Shown piece by piece: positions 25,301 to 38,400 of a DNA stretch of 64,000 bases. The stretch's first letter is position 1. Each line of letters opens with the position of its first letter. The notes beneath the pieces were generated by a model that saw only the letters and a list, made by a program, of their open reading frames with translations, was not told where the DNA came from and ran no database searches. The DNA is from Ichthyophonus hoferi (lineage: Eukaryota > Opisthokonta > Ichthyosporea > Ichthyophonida > Ichthyophonidae), in NCBI GenBank assembly GCA_002751075.1, contig NAOQ01000083.1, positions 103,403 to 167,402 of the forward strand, in the 5' to 3' direction. The position numbers and the translations under genes were made by a program.

Positions 25301-27629
25301 TTTTCAGAGAGGGAAATTGAAATAATGATCAAGAATTGAAAATAACAATTCACCAACTAATAAAGCAAATAAACACTATCTATTGATGATCTATTTTTGC
25401 CGCACAATCTCACTCATTTACCCACACACGATTGGACAATCCATATCAGCAACAGAGTGTAATATATATGCATATATGAATACACAAACACGCGCATATA
25501 GATAAACAATTTAAACACACACATACATGATCATAGAGATGTATATGTAGTAATACGTATAAGAAGGCGCATATATGCATAGTTCTACCTACACTTACAG
25601 ATAACAATATCCACGTACACCCCAAAACTCATACATACACCCATCCTTTCTCCTATGCATCATGTAGTATAGGATAGGATAAGATAGGATATGATGGAAT
25701 AGGCCAGAATATGATAGAATAGTATATGATAGAATAGGATGGGATGGGATATGATAGGATGAGATAGATCACTCTATTATAAACATACAAACCTACCCTT
25801 CGTTTTTTCATCTTCCCTCCCCCAACACAGAGGGGCTCCCGCGTCACAACCTTATCTACTGCTATAGGACTTTTACTACTTGGTTGTGATGGTTGACTAA
25901 TGACCTTAGTTTCATTTAAATTCAATTGGGCGGCAAACTCCTTAGGTAATTCGGGTAAGTTTTTAAATGCCTCATTCAAGTCTGAATTTTCTTTCTCGTT
26001 AATGCGTTCTAATTGTGAGTTTTTCAAAAATTTATTACTACTATTGCCATTAAAAGACTGTTGTCTGCGTAGTTTTAAACAAGGATTTGGTTTGAATTCT
26101 CCGTTATTTCTCCAACTAGAAGCCGTACCAACTGATCCGGACCCCATTCGGCGAGGGATGGTAGGAGGTTGACCGGTAAGATTAAACCCAGCAAAGGCAT
26201 TATTAAAACCTGTTTGTGATAGATGGGAATTGCTAGCTTGGCTTTGGTGTGATAAATTAGAGGGATTAAACCCAGAAAAGGTACTATAAAAACCTGTTTG
26301 TGATATATGGGAATTGCTAGCCTGGCTTTGGTGCGATAAGGTAGAAGGTGGATTGCAAAATCTAATAGAGGCTCCACTGGGGATGGAATTGTGCGGGTAA
26401 GTACCGTTAGGTGCTTGATTTTGAGAAATAAAGGTCGATGGGGAGAGTGGATTTTGAAGGTTTTGTAGGTTTAGTATGCTAAAACTGGGTGGGTTTGCTG
26501 GGATAGAAAGGCTTGGTTGGTGTTGTGGAGCGGATCCAGAAGGGACAGATAATGAGTTTCGATGGCCAAACGTGGGCATACTTGGAGGTTGATTATTAGA
26601 CACAGACAAGCCTGGCGCTTGAGAGGAAAAATTAAATACAGAAAAAGCGCGTTGTTGGTTGTTAGGGGCAGATAGAGGTGTTGGATGAAATTGTGTAGAC
26701 ACAACGGTAGGACTATGAAGGGGTTTTGAACCAAATGTTGGTGTGTGTGCAAGTTGTGCAAAAGAACTAAAGCCAGAAGGTTGGTTGTTTAAAGAAAAAC
26801 TAGAAGGGGTTTGGAAAGAAGACATGTTCCGTTGTTGGTCCACCGATGGGGGAAGAGAAGAAGGTGGCGGTTGAAAAGAGAATGATGGGTGAGGGAGCGA
26901 GGACGGCGGCTGGTGCAAAGAAGAAATACTTGGTTGATTCTGTAGAGAAGGAGAACTCGACCTCTGTATGGTGAAGTTATACACACCATCATCAGAAGGT
27001 GGATAAATTACTAAAGGAACAACAGGGGTTTGTTCCCTCATAGAAGGATAATCGGAAGACTGCGATAGTGTTGGTGTGTGTGCGTGTTGTGCAAAAGAAT
27101 TAAAACCGGAGGGTTGATTGTTTAAAGAAAAAACAGAAGGAGTTTGGGAAGAAGACAAGTTTTGTTGCTGGTCGACTGATGGGGGAAGAGAGGATGGTGG
27201 GTGATGGAAAGAGGGCTGTGCCTGATGCAGAGAAGAATGACTGGCAGACCGTGATAGTGTTGGTGAGCGGTGTTGAGAGTTCTGTAGGAATGGATTGGGA
27301 GCAGGGATATTTGTGAAGATAGAGGAGCTAGGTACTTGGTTAAGGCTCACATCCTCCATGCTCTTAAGAAACGGATTATTTTTCTGTGTATTTGCAATAT
27401 TTACAAAGCTTGCAGGGCTAGATACATCAGTCATAGTCACATCTTCATTGTTTTGCATTCCAGTATTATTCATTGGCATAAATGGGTTCTCATTCTGGAT
27501 ATTTTTAGCATTACAAGAAGGTATACTGTTAGTATTTACATTCATATCGCCGTTCATTCCATTACTCAATGACCCAAATTGGGGGTTCTGTGTCGAGCGG
27601 TTGACTATATTAGCCATGTTTCGAGACAT
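22309..27629 (-). CDS. NPF-rich disordered protein with zinc ribbons
   Basis: Function not recognised. Five exons, all junctions in phase 0, give 820 residues: 27629-25797, 25200-25144, 24564-24352, 23341-23210, 22536-22309. Residues 1-611 are disordered, rich in Ser, Pro, Gln and Asn, with three NPF tripeptides (near 48, 85 and 112), the motif bound by EH domains of endocytic proteins. Long internal repeats occur: SSLPPSVDQQ...AHTPT near 146 and 257, and LSHQSQASNSH twice further on. Exon 3 encodes a Gly/Ala-rich hydrophobic stretch of about 40 residues (651-690) that could form a membrane hairpin. Exons 4-5 carry two zinc-ribbon-like modules: CPVC-x26-CPDC and CPNC-x19-CQVC. The tail is charged (KEENAAKEEEIK). 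A membrane or vesicle adaptor is a guess only. The start ATG is the first in the frame. Confidence 0.75.
25660..25770. repeat. (ATAGGAT)n-type simple repeat in intron 1
   Basis: Degenerate ATAGGAT, ATATGAT and GATGGGAT units fill the start of the first intron of the zinc-ribbon gene. The exon's reading frame runs on through them by chance; the splice donor GTAGGT lies before them at 25796-25791. Confidence 0.75.
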
Positions 27630-28885
27630 TAGGGAGGGTTAATGTGCTTTTATTTGTTACTGAGTGTAAATAATACTATACAATATTTGTATATATATAT
27701 AAATATATTAATGTACATGAAAAAGCTATGATACAAAAGCGCGTGAAACAATTACACGCATAGATACCTATATATATATATACATAAACTTGCATCAAGC
27801 ATTCTAAACGTATATATATGTTGACAATGTTCATTGAAGCACGCTGGAGTATAACAATCATAATAAATGCATGAAATTGCATTATTTGCCACGATATACG
27901 TTTATTGCTAGATCATTAGATCATGAGAAGGCAATGTTTCGCATAGATTATTTATTTTAAAACAAAATGATAAATTATATCAATGTATATAAGATAATCG
28001 TAAAAATTAATATTATAGTTTTAATTAAATTTTTATTAAGCATATCTGTTATAGATGTACACTAACTACGAATGTTGAAAAGCGGAAAGAGTTGGGGCAA
28101 AATAATACTACACTATTGCATAAGATTTGCCATACTTTGGGATGAGTAAGCAGGAATAATAAAATACGTTAATTCACATGGCCACGTGTACTCCTAAAAA
28201 GGGTATTCTGGTATTTTAGCATACCCAGCTAAAATTAAGTTTTTAAAAAGTTCACACTTAGTGCCAATGAGATGACATAGATACATAAGTATAAGGATGC
28301 AATGGTTGGTTCATATAATTCTAGGAACTGGCTCTTACAATGAATTACGTCAATTCCACGCAAGCCATCTGCTATTGATTAGTCAGCAATTGTGGGTGAC
28401 AAAAAATGGTGTGACTCATAAAAGCATTATTTTGTTAAATCCAACGCCATAAAAAATCCAATTCAAACTTCATTAAAAAAAACATGTTCCAACTACAAGT
28501 ATAGGTATGATTATACCAACATGAAGCAAAATCTAGACAAATTTTACTGTAGGTAAGAAACATAAGTTGCACTTAATTGGACAAAAGCGTTTGAAGTATT
28601 CGCTACCTTTTACCCAATTAGATTCCAATCAACATCCTGAACTTAAAGTTTGCATCATTAAAAACATTGTATTTCCATTTTTGTTAGCCACCTTAGCGTG
28701 AACAAATATAGGTTTACTTAATATATATATGTACATTCATACACAAAAAATTGAATAGTATACCATACTACCCACTTAGAATACCAGCAATAATGATCCA
28801 AGCATTGATTCGCCTGTTTCTTCAATACTTTTAATTTCATTTTAAAAGCATGTTATTTTCAAGGACGCACACGTGGCTATATCTG
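27630..28885. other. Intergenic region between two minus-strand genes
   Basis: Promoter side of the zinc-ribbon gene and 3' side of the PPR-exonuclease gene. A minus-strand ATTAAA (28835-28830), 50 bases after the exonuclease stop, is a candidate polyadenylation signal. No other gene was seen. Confidence 0.45.
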
Positions 28886-30854
28886 TTAATATGAATCCAT
28901 TACAATGCCACAGGGGCAGGTTTCCGAGTCGGAATGGGTCGATTCGGACCCGTGGTGAGTAGAGCGGTGATGCTTCCACAGTTCAATTAGGCAAGTAACA
29001 TCAGTGGCTGCATACCGTATCTTTCCTAATGTCAGCGGCCTGCAGTCCCAGTTACAAGTCTAACCCCAAGATAATTTACAATTAGTCGGGCTAGAAGGCT
29101 TATAATATTCATTTTATCAACATATTTGTCCCCCTATCTAAGGTTATAATTACACATTACCAAATGTTTCTGAAAAGAAAAGTAGCAACTAAACGGACAA
29201 TTAAATACCCTTTTTGCTACTATTAATCAACGCAATCTGTCACTAGTTTGCTATTATTTTTTAATTTATGAGAAAAGGGAATGAGAAGGGAATTTCAAAA
29301 TTTTAAAGTGGAAATTATCTAGCCCTAATAATTAATTATAGAAAGAAATCTTTTGTGCCTATCGTCAATTTCGACACATATTACATGGAGATGAGATTGT
29401 ATTTTAAGTTACTTATTAAGGGGTGCCATGGATAGACAAGGATTAGTACGCACGTCAGATCGATACTGGAACTAATGTATGTCATATACTGAGATAAGTA
29501 AATATGGCAATAATTAATAAAATAAAAACAAACCAGATATTACAATGGTCTTATTGGGTTCAAAGCAAACTATACGCATATATACATGAATGAATATACA
29601 TATCTGTTGCAACGCAACATTTTCCTGCCCATCTATTTGCTGCAATATATATCATTATAAGGCTATTCGTTTTTACACTCATCACATTAAAAAATATCAT
29701 TTTAGTGCCCATCCAACGGGAAGGGTAGGAAACAAATACCAGCACTAAATCGGGTAAGATAGTTCCAAAAATCCAAATCAATAATATATGTATATATTCA
29801 TTTATGGCAAGTGAAATACATACCTGATAGCGCTTGTTAAGTGGTTTACCAAGAGTCTTCTCCACAATCTTAGAAAGACCAATAGTATCCCCCCCAGCAT
29901 GCATTCCTGTATAAAGCAGAACTAATTAAAACATTTTTATATTCTTAAAACATAAAAGTACACAGTTTAGCCTGTTGTGTATGTACATATACATAGCATC
30001 GCATAGCTCATATTTTATATCAATAATCTTAGCTATCAAAGATATACTTTCATAAAAATACAAAACAACCGAATTGGCTTATTTCTTGTCGATCTCTATA
30101 TACTACATAAATATATACACCTGCAAGACAAAAGTTTCTCCATGAGTTTCGGTGTAGAAACCCTCTTCAGCTATTAATTATTCCATTCATGAGCAGACTA
30201 AGATTGCATATATGTTGTATCTCTAATAAATATATCAAGTTTAAAAGAAATATAAAGATATTATAGTTACTAATTGTCGACATGATCCATTTGGATCCGG
30301 TCTGATGGCCATATTAATGACGTCATTGGGGGATACTGGAAACTTATTGCAACTAGTCTAATTGAATTTTCTGCCGCTTTGAAGAAATAATAAAGTACTT
30401 GTCGTTTGAATATAACCATATTCAGCGATTAATCCTAATCATAGTAATCTGTATAATCAAAATGCATTTTACTTCTGAATTATTGGGCTAACATCCCTTT
30501 TTTTCTTTGCTACAATGTAAAGCCAGATTGCAAGAACCTTCTAGCCATAGTCATTCGCCAACCTACGAGTAATAGCGGGTAATGCGGCAAGATCAATCAC
30601 AGGTTTCACGGTCGCAAATGATTGGCACAAAGGATGAGTGCGATGTAATCGGACGAGATCTCCGTTGATGTTCCAGCCAATCTTCACCATATCCTGCATG
30701 TATTATGCATATACTTGCATGTAAATAAAAATACAAATATTTATAAAGAGGAATATCTACACAGATCTAAAATTACAAGGAAAAATATAAGGCACATATA
30801 GTCCACTATGGTCAGGCAAAGCTGTAAAGACATGATCTAAATATATATACAAAC

Positions 30855-30885
<31 letters not shown>

Positions 30886-32446
30886 CAAGTTTACCGGATG
30901 GGCCGGTGTATGTCGCCATAAAGGTAATGTATATACTCACAAGAGTACAAATAGGTATGAGTGTAATATAATATACGAATGTGATATACCTTGCATGCAA
31001 ATAAGGCATCCATGGCCTCATTGAAGTCAATTCCCTTGGTGGAAAGGGTCAGAAGATCTACGAGATAGACTCCCTCGGACCACCCTACCTGCACCAGGGC
31101 TGTAGGAGTGTTCCTATCACAGCATTGGTGTTAGCTCATGCATATACGTATAGTGATAGTCCCATAGATAAGAATATTTGGAAAACTTCTGCAAAGAAGC
31201 CTTTATATATTTGAATTGGTACACATATATACACAATATATGCAACGAAGAACTCGTATATCCGTCCATATACACAACCCCAACGCACAGATATCAACGA
31301 TGCAACACTACAATAGAAACTCATGTTACAACAAATCAAAGGTATAGGTTTGATTACCAACGTGCCTGATTTGTCAATTATCTCTTTAAATGATCTCCAT
31401 CACGTCAGAAAAAAAATATATTAAGAAAATGTGAATGAACTATATATAGCTAGACGCTTTCCGCTTTGCGTTTTAAGGATATATATTCACTCTGTAGAGT
31501 CTCTAAGTTTATAGATTTCACAATTGTAATAAAGATATAGCAGTTAATCTACATAATCTTTAGCCCATTTATGACTAATTATATAGGAACATACCACTTT
31601 GTTTAGGGGGTTATAACCTATGTTTGCATAGTATGTCAAGTCAAAAGTATACAAAAGACATAGTAAAACATGAAGCCCTTGGACTTAAGTATACATAGCG
31701 CGAGTTATTAAGGTAAAGAGAGAAATATGCATTCACACAACATAAAATATTAAATAATCACACCTATTAATGCACTGATTGAAAAGCAAAATTCATTGGA
31801 TTATTAGAATGATTATAAAGATAAATTCCCAGATGAAATAGATCCTATCGATGAGAAAAATAACACTACAGTTAAAAATTATAAATTGATTCATAAATGA
31901 CACTAAAAACCTTTCTGGTTTGTATTTGCAAGCCAATGCAACTTCTTTTGGTAGAAGACAACCATATCGATTGGTCGGCGATCATGTCATAATTTAGCCT
32001 GCTCTAGCCTAGACGAGCATAGTTCAAAGTTCACTGGGTAAACAACATTCTAGTTCTAGCCATTAGGTCAAATCAATCTTTTTACATACTATAAATTAAT
32101 ATATAATTGGCCCAATCACAGTTACAAAGACCCATTGATAACAACATTGCTACAAATATACCCAATAGTAGTTGGATGTAACATTATATCAACTAATATA
32201 GACATATATCATTAGTGATACAATTAATATAATTAATTGCACTAATAAAGTAAACAAAAAGGCACTTACGCACGAGGGTGCCACTCTGTGTCTATTGCAA
32301 CCACTGCTGGTCTCTTGATGGGATCCTAAATCCATATAGGTTTATATTAATCATATAAATCCACACGGCCACGCATATACCGAAACACACACATATATAT
32401 ACATATATACATACATATACACATACGCATATACATACATATATAT

Positions 32447-32478
<32 letters not shown>

Positions 32479-35400
32479 CCACATACGCATACACAAAAAC
32501 ACATGTTTGCAACAAAACAAAAAGCTCTCCTACACACCTTAAAAAACTCTGTCATTTCTCTCAGAGTTTGTTCTGTGTCTATAATGTATACAGCTTCCAT
32601 TGGTACGGCCAAGGGGTGGAAGTTTGCAATGCCATTGTCATTATCATCACTATCATCTTCATCCGCCTATTATATTTATAGTGTTAATATAGATGGTATT
32701 AGAGAATTAGAGAATTATTGAAATTGTATAGTGGGGTCCATTTCAAGTTCACAAATAAAGAAATTATAATAAATATGTATATATGTATATATCTATTCTA
32801 TTCTAACCATGATAGCTATAAGAATTTTTGTTTTAAAAAAAATGCACCAATGAACTCACCTCTATTAAATTACCATCGGCATCCAGGTATCGAGGGTCTG
32901 GCAATTCCAAGTGACGTGCTAACTTAGCGGCCAGTTGAGGCTTATGTTGATTCTATTTACCAAATAATAGTTAGGGCTGGAGCATCTTTGATGCAATTGT
33001 TCTGAAGGAGGCCTTTAGTAACCTTTTCAATTTAGCATGCTATATATATATGCTTCATAAAAACATCATATTACATATTCTTATGGGAAGATTCGTAACC
33101 CAATTAGATTGCCTTAAATTAGTTTCTGCGATTAATAGTATTCGTCGATTATTTGCAACGTTTCCAATCAACATAGCCGGAAATATGTCATGAGTATTAT
33201 GCAAGCTGAATATATATTTAAAACAATGAAATTGTAACAAAAAAGTGCTTACCCTATTTACGCATACCTAATAATTGTATCGCATTATTCTTTTTTATAC
33301 CATTATACATCTAAGTGCCACACAGGGTAATCGTACATAAAAATTTGAAACGATTTAAGAAAAGAAAAAAAGCTGATAGACAGCCATATATATATATATA
33401 TATATTAAAGAAATAATGTGATGTTATAATAGACATAGAGATACTGAAAATTATCAACATATAAAAAAGAAAGAAAAAAGCATAAGTAATAGGAGGACAT
33501 GTGTAGAATGGGAGAAATAAATAGAAAGAAGAAAGAAGAGAAGGAAAAATTAGAGGAGACAAAGAGAACAGAAAGTGCAAAGTGAAGGACAAGTAGAGGC
33601 ACTCAACACATTTCCTTTTCACCAATGAATACACACCAATAGAGTCTTCATTATATCTTCAGGCAGTCCTTTATGCCCTTTCAGTAGCCTATAGGCTCGG
33701 TCTGTACCACAGTTAGAAACTAACCACGTTCCGATGACTACACCAAGCTTCCAATCATTTTTAAGTACCTCCGAGAAATAGCCGACATCACTGACATCGT
33801 CATTTTCTAATTGGTTGCCAAGCTCCTGTCCCTCTAGGCCAATCAAAAGTGAGACCACGTGATTAAGATTCTCAGTGCGTGCTGCGCGAATCACATAAGT
33901 GGGTAGATCAATGGGAAAGATGGAAATATTTAGGGCCGTTCTGAGTTCCATGTACACGGCTAAAGGTAGCTTACGAATCAGAGCTGAGATTGCCAGGGGA
34001 TCTGGTGGAATATGAAAAAGGTTAATGAGTTTATAGTAGTCCAATGATAATTTAATACATTCTTTGTAATATTATCCTACAGGTCCATGCAAGCATTTTT
34101 AATCAAGTAATTTTATTGGCTACTCGGATTATCTAACCTGATCAGTTTTAGCCATAGCACGTATTTGATCGTAATGAATATATGCATGCATATATGATAA
34201 CATGTATAATAGGATGTAAGTAAGTAGATAGATACGTATATATATTACTACACTGGTGGCGAAGGCGGTCTCAGTGCGTTATCATTGGTTTAGCCTAACA
34301 TAACAAATTCATGTAGCAAACGTATTTGGAAAATCACGGTTCGATTGGTTATATGTTAATGTATACTATCATATGCAGCAATATCTATTTAACATGATTG
34401 GTTAACAAGATGAAGGAATGAGTTATACAGAGGACAAAAAGGAAGCTCCAATCATTATTTTTATTTTAATATTCATTAATCTACAATAGTCATCACAAAG
34501 TGGAGGATTCATATGAAGCTCCAATTGTTGACTTCAACCGATAATGAATAACTAATTAATCATTAAGATCAATAGTTAATCGTACAAGACAAGTTGAAGC
34601 AAATCCTACCCTACTCAGACTGAATTTAGCCATAAAGCACACCAATTTCATACATAGTACTAAAACCATTTTTCGATATCTATGAACTCTCAGCTCATAC
34701 GACATCGTTAATTAAGACTCATTAGCCATATTTGGAGCATGTAGCTTACTAACTACACATTACTTCCTGTCTCAATGGTAATTGGTTCGATTAGAAATGT
34801 GTAATGAAGGGGTTGGAAACCTATTTCAAAATTTAAAATCAAGAGCACATTGGCTATGAAATACCTATAGAATCACATAGAAGGCTGCAAACAAATGAAT
34901 TGAAATTGCACGTAAACAATCTTGAATTTCCAACACAACCACATAATTTCAGAAAGTAAAGGAAATTTTTATATTTTCATATTGTTTAATAGGGTTTTTA
35001 TATAAACTATGCTCTTTAATATAGTAGAGGACGAAAGAATAAGAATGTTTATTTGATCACAGTGCAATTGTTATGTGAAAAACAAAAACAGTGTCTATTT
35101 CTTGGTGTGCCTACACTATATATGGCGTACCAAAACAGATATATGAGCAGTATCCGGATGGTTGGAATAAGATAAAGTAGACAAACATAGATTATGTCAA
35201 TGTAGATATATCTCTATTATGCCTATTTATATAGAAACACAGAATACGTGGTTACAGCGGGCTTATATATACATATATCCACCAATTAAATCAACAATTT
35301 AAATAAGGGGATAATATACCCAGTGATATATACACGCATCGCACACTCGGAAGGATTTAAATAATAAGCAGGCCTACCATGTGACTCGCACGTGTCCATC

Positions 35401-38400
35401 CAGTGGCTATTTGATTGGATAAGGATGCGGGCAAGTTTTGCTTGATGGTGTTCCATTACACTTCCTAATCCGTCAATATGTCCCAGTAATAATAAAAGCT
35501 CAACCAATCCCATACTATATGGTGTGTGCGATGCCCTTTTCTCATTCGCCAATGTCTTAGTCTGGTCCATGCAGTATTTTAATTAATTAATTAATTAACA
35601 TATGCATACATTTACTCGTTACGGGATATGGCTGATATTGGATTAATAATNNNNNNNNNNNNNNNNNNNNNNNNNNNNNNNNNNNNNNNNNNNNNNNNNN
35701 NNNNNNNNNNNNNNNNNNNNNNNNNNNNNNNNNNNNNNNNNNNNNNNNNNNNNNNNNNNNNNNNNNNNNNNNNNNNNNNNNNNNNNNNNNNNNNNNNNNN
35801 NNNNNNNNNNNNNNNNNNNNNNNNNNNNNNNNNNNNNNNNNNNNNNNNNNNNNNNNNNNNNNNNNNNNNNNNNNNNNNNNNNNNNNNNNNNNNNNNNNNN
35901 NNNNNNNNNNNNNNNNNNNNNNNNNNNNNNNNNNNNNNNNNNNNNNNNNNNNNNNNNNNNNNNNNNNNNNNNNNNNNNNNNNNNNNNNNNNNNNNNNNNN
36001 NNNNNNNNNNNNNNNNNNNNNNNNNNNNNNNNNNNNNNNNNNNNNNNNNNNNNNNNNNNNNNNNNNNNNNNNNNNNNNNNNNNNNNNNNNNNNNNNNNNN
36101 NNNNNNNNNNNNNNNNNNNNNNNNNNNNNNNNNNNNNNNNNNNNNNNNNNNNNNNNNNNNNNNNNNNNNNNNNNNNNNNNNNNNNNNNNNNNNNNNNNNN
36201 NNNNNNNNNNNNNNNNNNNNNNNNNNNNNNNNNNNNNNNNNNNNNNNNNTCAGGCCCTTTTCTCATTCGCCAATGTCTTAGTCTGGTCCATGCAGTATTT
36301 TAATTAATTAATTAATTAACATATGCATACATTTACTCGTTACGGGATATGGCTGATATTGGATTAATAATATATATAAAATACACATACATACTGTCAA
36401 ATATTTAGCAGGTTATCGGGTAGTTTATTGGTCGTTTCTTTTTTAAAAGTTCTTATACAGACCACTAATAAATGAATAGAAGGTTTGGTATATTGGTAAT
36501 GTTAACTATGTATATGTGAATTTAATATATATACAAATATATGAAAATCTATATTTACTCCAAACTCTGTATATATATGTACATGTAAATAGAGATGGAG
36601 GTGTGGCCTATCAAAGCGCCACAATTCTAAATTGATGTGTTGATCAATCACAACTAGACAGACATACCATATGATTGGATAGCCATTGGTTCAACTGCAA
36701 TTTATCTTGGGCCGTGCGCACCGTCACAAATAGGGCCCAGAGCTGATGCGCTGTAAACCAATCATGTTTCAATCCTTTAGTTGGGTTATAGCTAACCATT
36801 ACACTTACAATTTATGCATTCTCCAACCTTTTTATCGCCATATCCTCTCACTGTTCTTTTTCTTTTTTTTCTTTTTTTTTCTTAATTTCTTTACTTTTTT
36901 TTCCTTTTCCCTGTTATTATTCTTTTGAGACAAACATTCAAACCAACTACATACCAGCAAGACTAGCAAACATTTCGTGCCTGGATTCACAGAGGCCATC
37001 CAGATAATAGGATAGTAGCTCATAACCCAGCTTCCTGGGGTCCATATCGTCTGATGGATTTTCTGTTATAGACCCACCGTTAAATAATTCAATTTTCTTT
37101 TTTAAACTCAAACAATAACATACTTATCTTATCAATCTTATCTATGATTATACTCTCCACAGCCATTTGTTATACATGCATGCATGCAGGCCTGTGTATG
37201 TGTCTATTTTTGCGCTTATATATACTTGCTCCCATATATCTAATATCATTCGCGTCATATATAGATCCATAACATTTCCAATTGGATAGTAAAGAACTCA
37301 AATAGCCTCCTCTAGATGATTTAAAACCAATCAGAACTCCGCGATTAATCAACACGCAATCCCAATTAATAAAAGTTTAATTAATTAATGACTCTCCAAA
37401 CAATCATATATAATGAATATCGCTACCATAACGAAGTAATTCAACGTTTGTCAAATAATTTGGTCAAATTTTAAATACATTTTAAGAATGAGATGATCCA
37501 ATTATTCATTTCTGTTTGAAGTTATATCTAATTAATAGCCACAACCAAGAACCCTTCCTTTATTATTAAGAAAAATTAATCACGCAATATCATTGGTATG
37601 TAGAGATGATATATAGGCCAGTCACAACCCGTAGTCTAAAACAGAAAGCGAACAACTCCTGTATTGATACGCAAAACATAAAATACACTACTATATATAT
37701 CGGCATTTATAATACATACATAGTAACACATACCACAGAGTGCATCCATCCACACACTAACAAGGATTTCACATCGAATTAAAGTATTGTGCACAAGCAC
37801 AGGAAGGTTCGGGCTGATTTTCAACAAATCACTGAGCCAGTCTCTCCTTTTGAAAATTGATTTAAAGGCAGCAACAAGATTTCTAGAGCCTGGAATAATC
37901 TCTGTAGTGGGGCCATAAAATATCATGTATATAAATGTTCGTGATATTTAGCATGTATATATGTATCCTCCATGGATTATCAATGTCATTCATTGTTGAT
38001 ATAGCAAAGAAAGGCAGTGCATTAATTTGCATAATCCTAGTTATATATATATATATTACATTATATTACATTATATTACATTAAATTCTATTATATTATA
38101 CTATATTACAGTATATTATATTACATTACATTATATTATACTCCAATACATTATATTACACTATATTACATTATATTATGCTATATTACATTATACTATA
38201 TTACATCATCTTATCTACTATATCCTACTATATCTTAATTCCTAATATATGCTACTAGATTTAGCACTTACCTATAAGACAAGAGAGCCATAGGGCAGAC
38301 AGGGTTCTTGACAACAATTCTTTCTTTATTGCTGCAACCAGACAACTACACGCAAGTGCAATGGCATGCTTTGCTCCGTCTGATTGGATAAGACAATACT

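Noticed and set aside
32292-32612. 106-residue frame with Tyr-Ile repeats
   Set aside because: It is intron read-through of exon 16 of the PPR-exonuclease gene into a CA/TA microsatellite.
35628-36281. Open frames on both strands across 35.6-36.3 kb
   Set aside because: They consist almost wholly of N from the assembly gap; the same applies to 11737-12339 and 52526-52985.
38042-38240. CRISPR-like or satellite array
   Set aside because: The units are a short degenerate decamer without spacers, so it is simple-sequence DNA.
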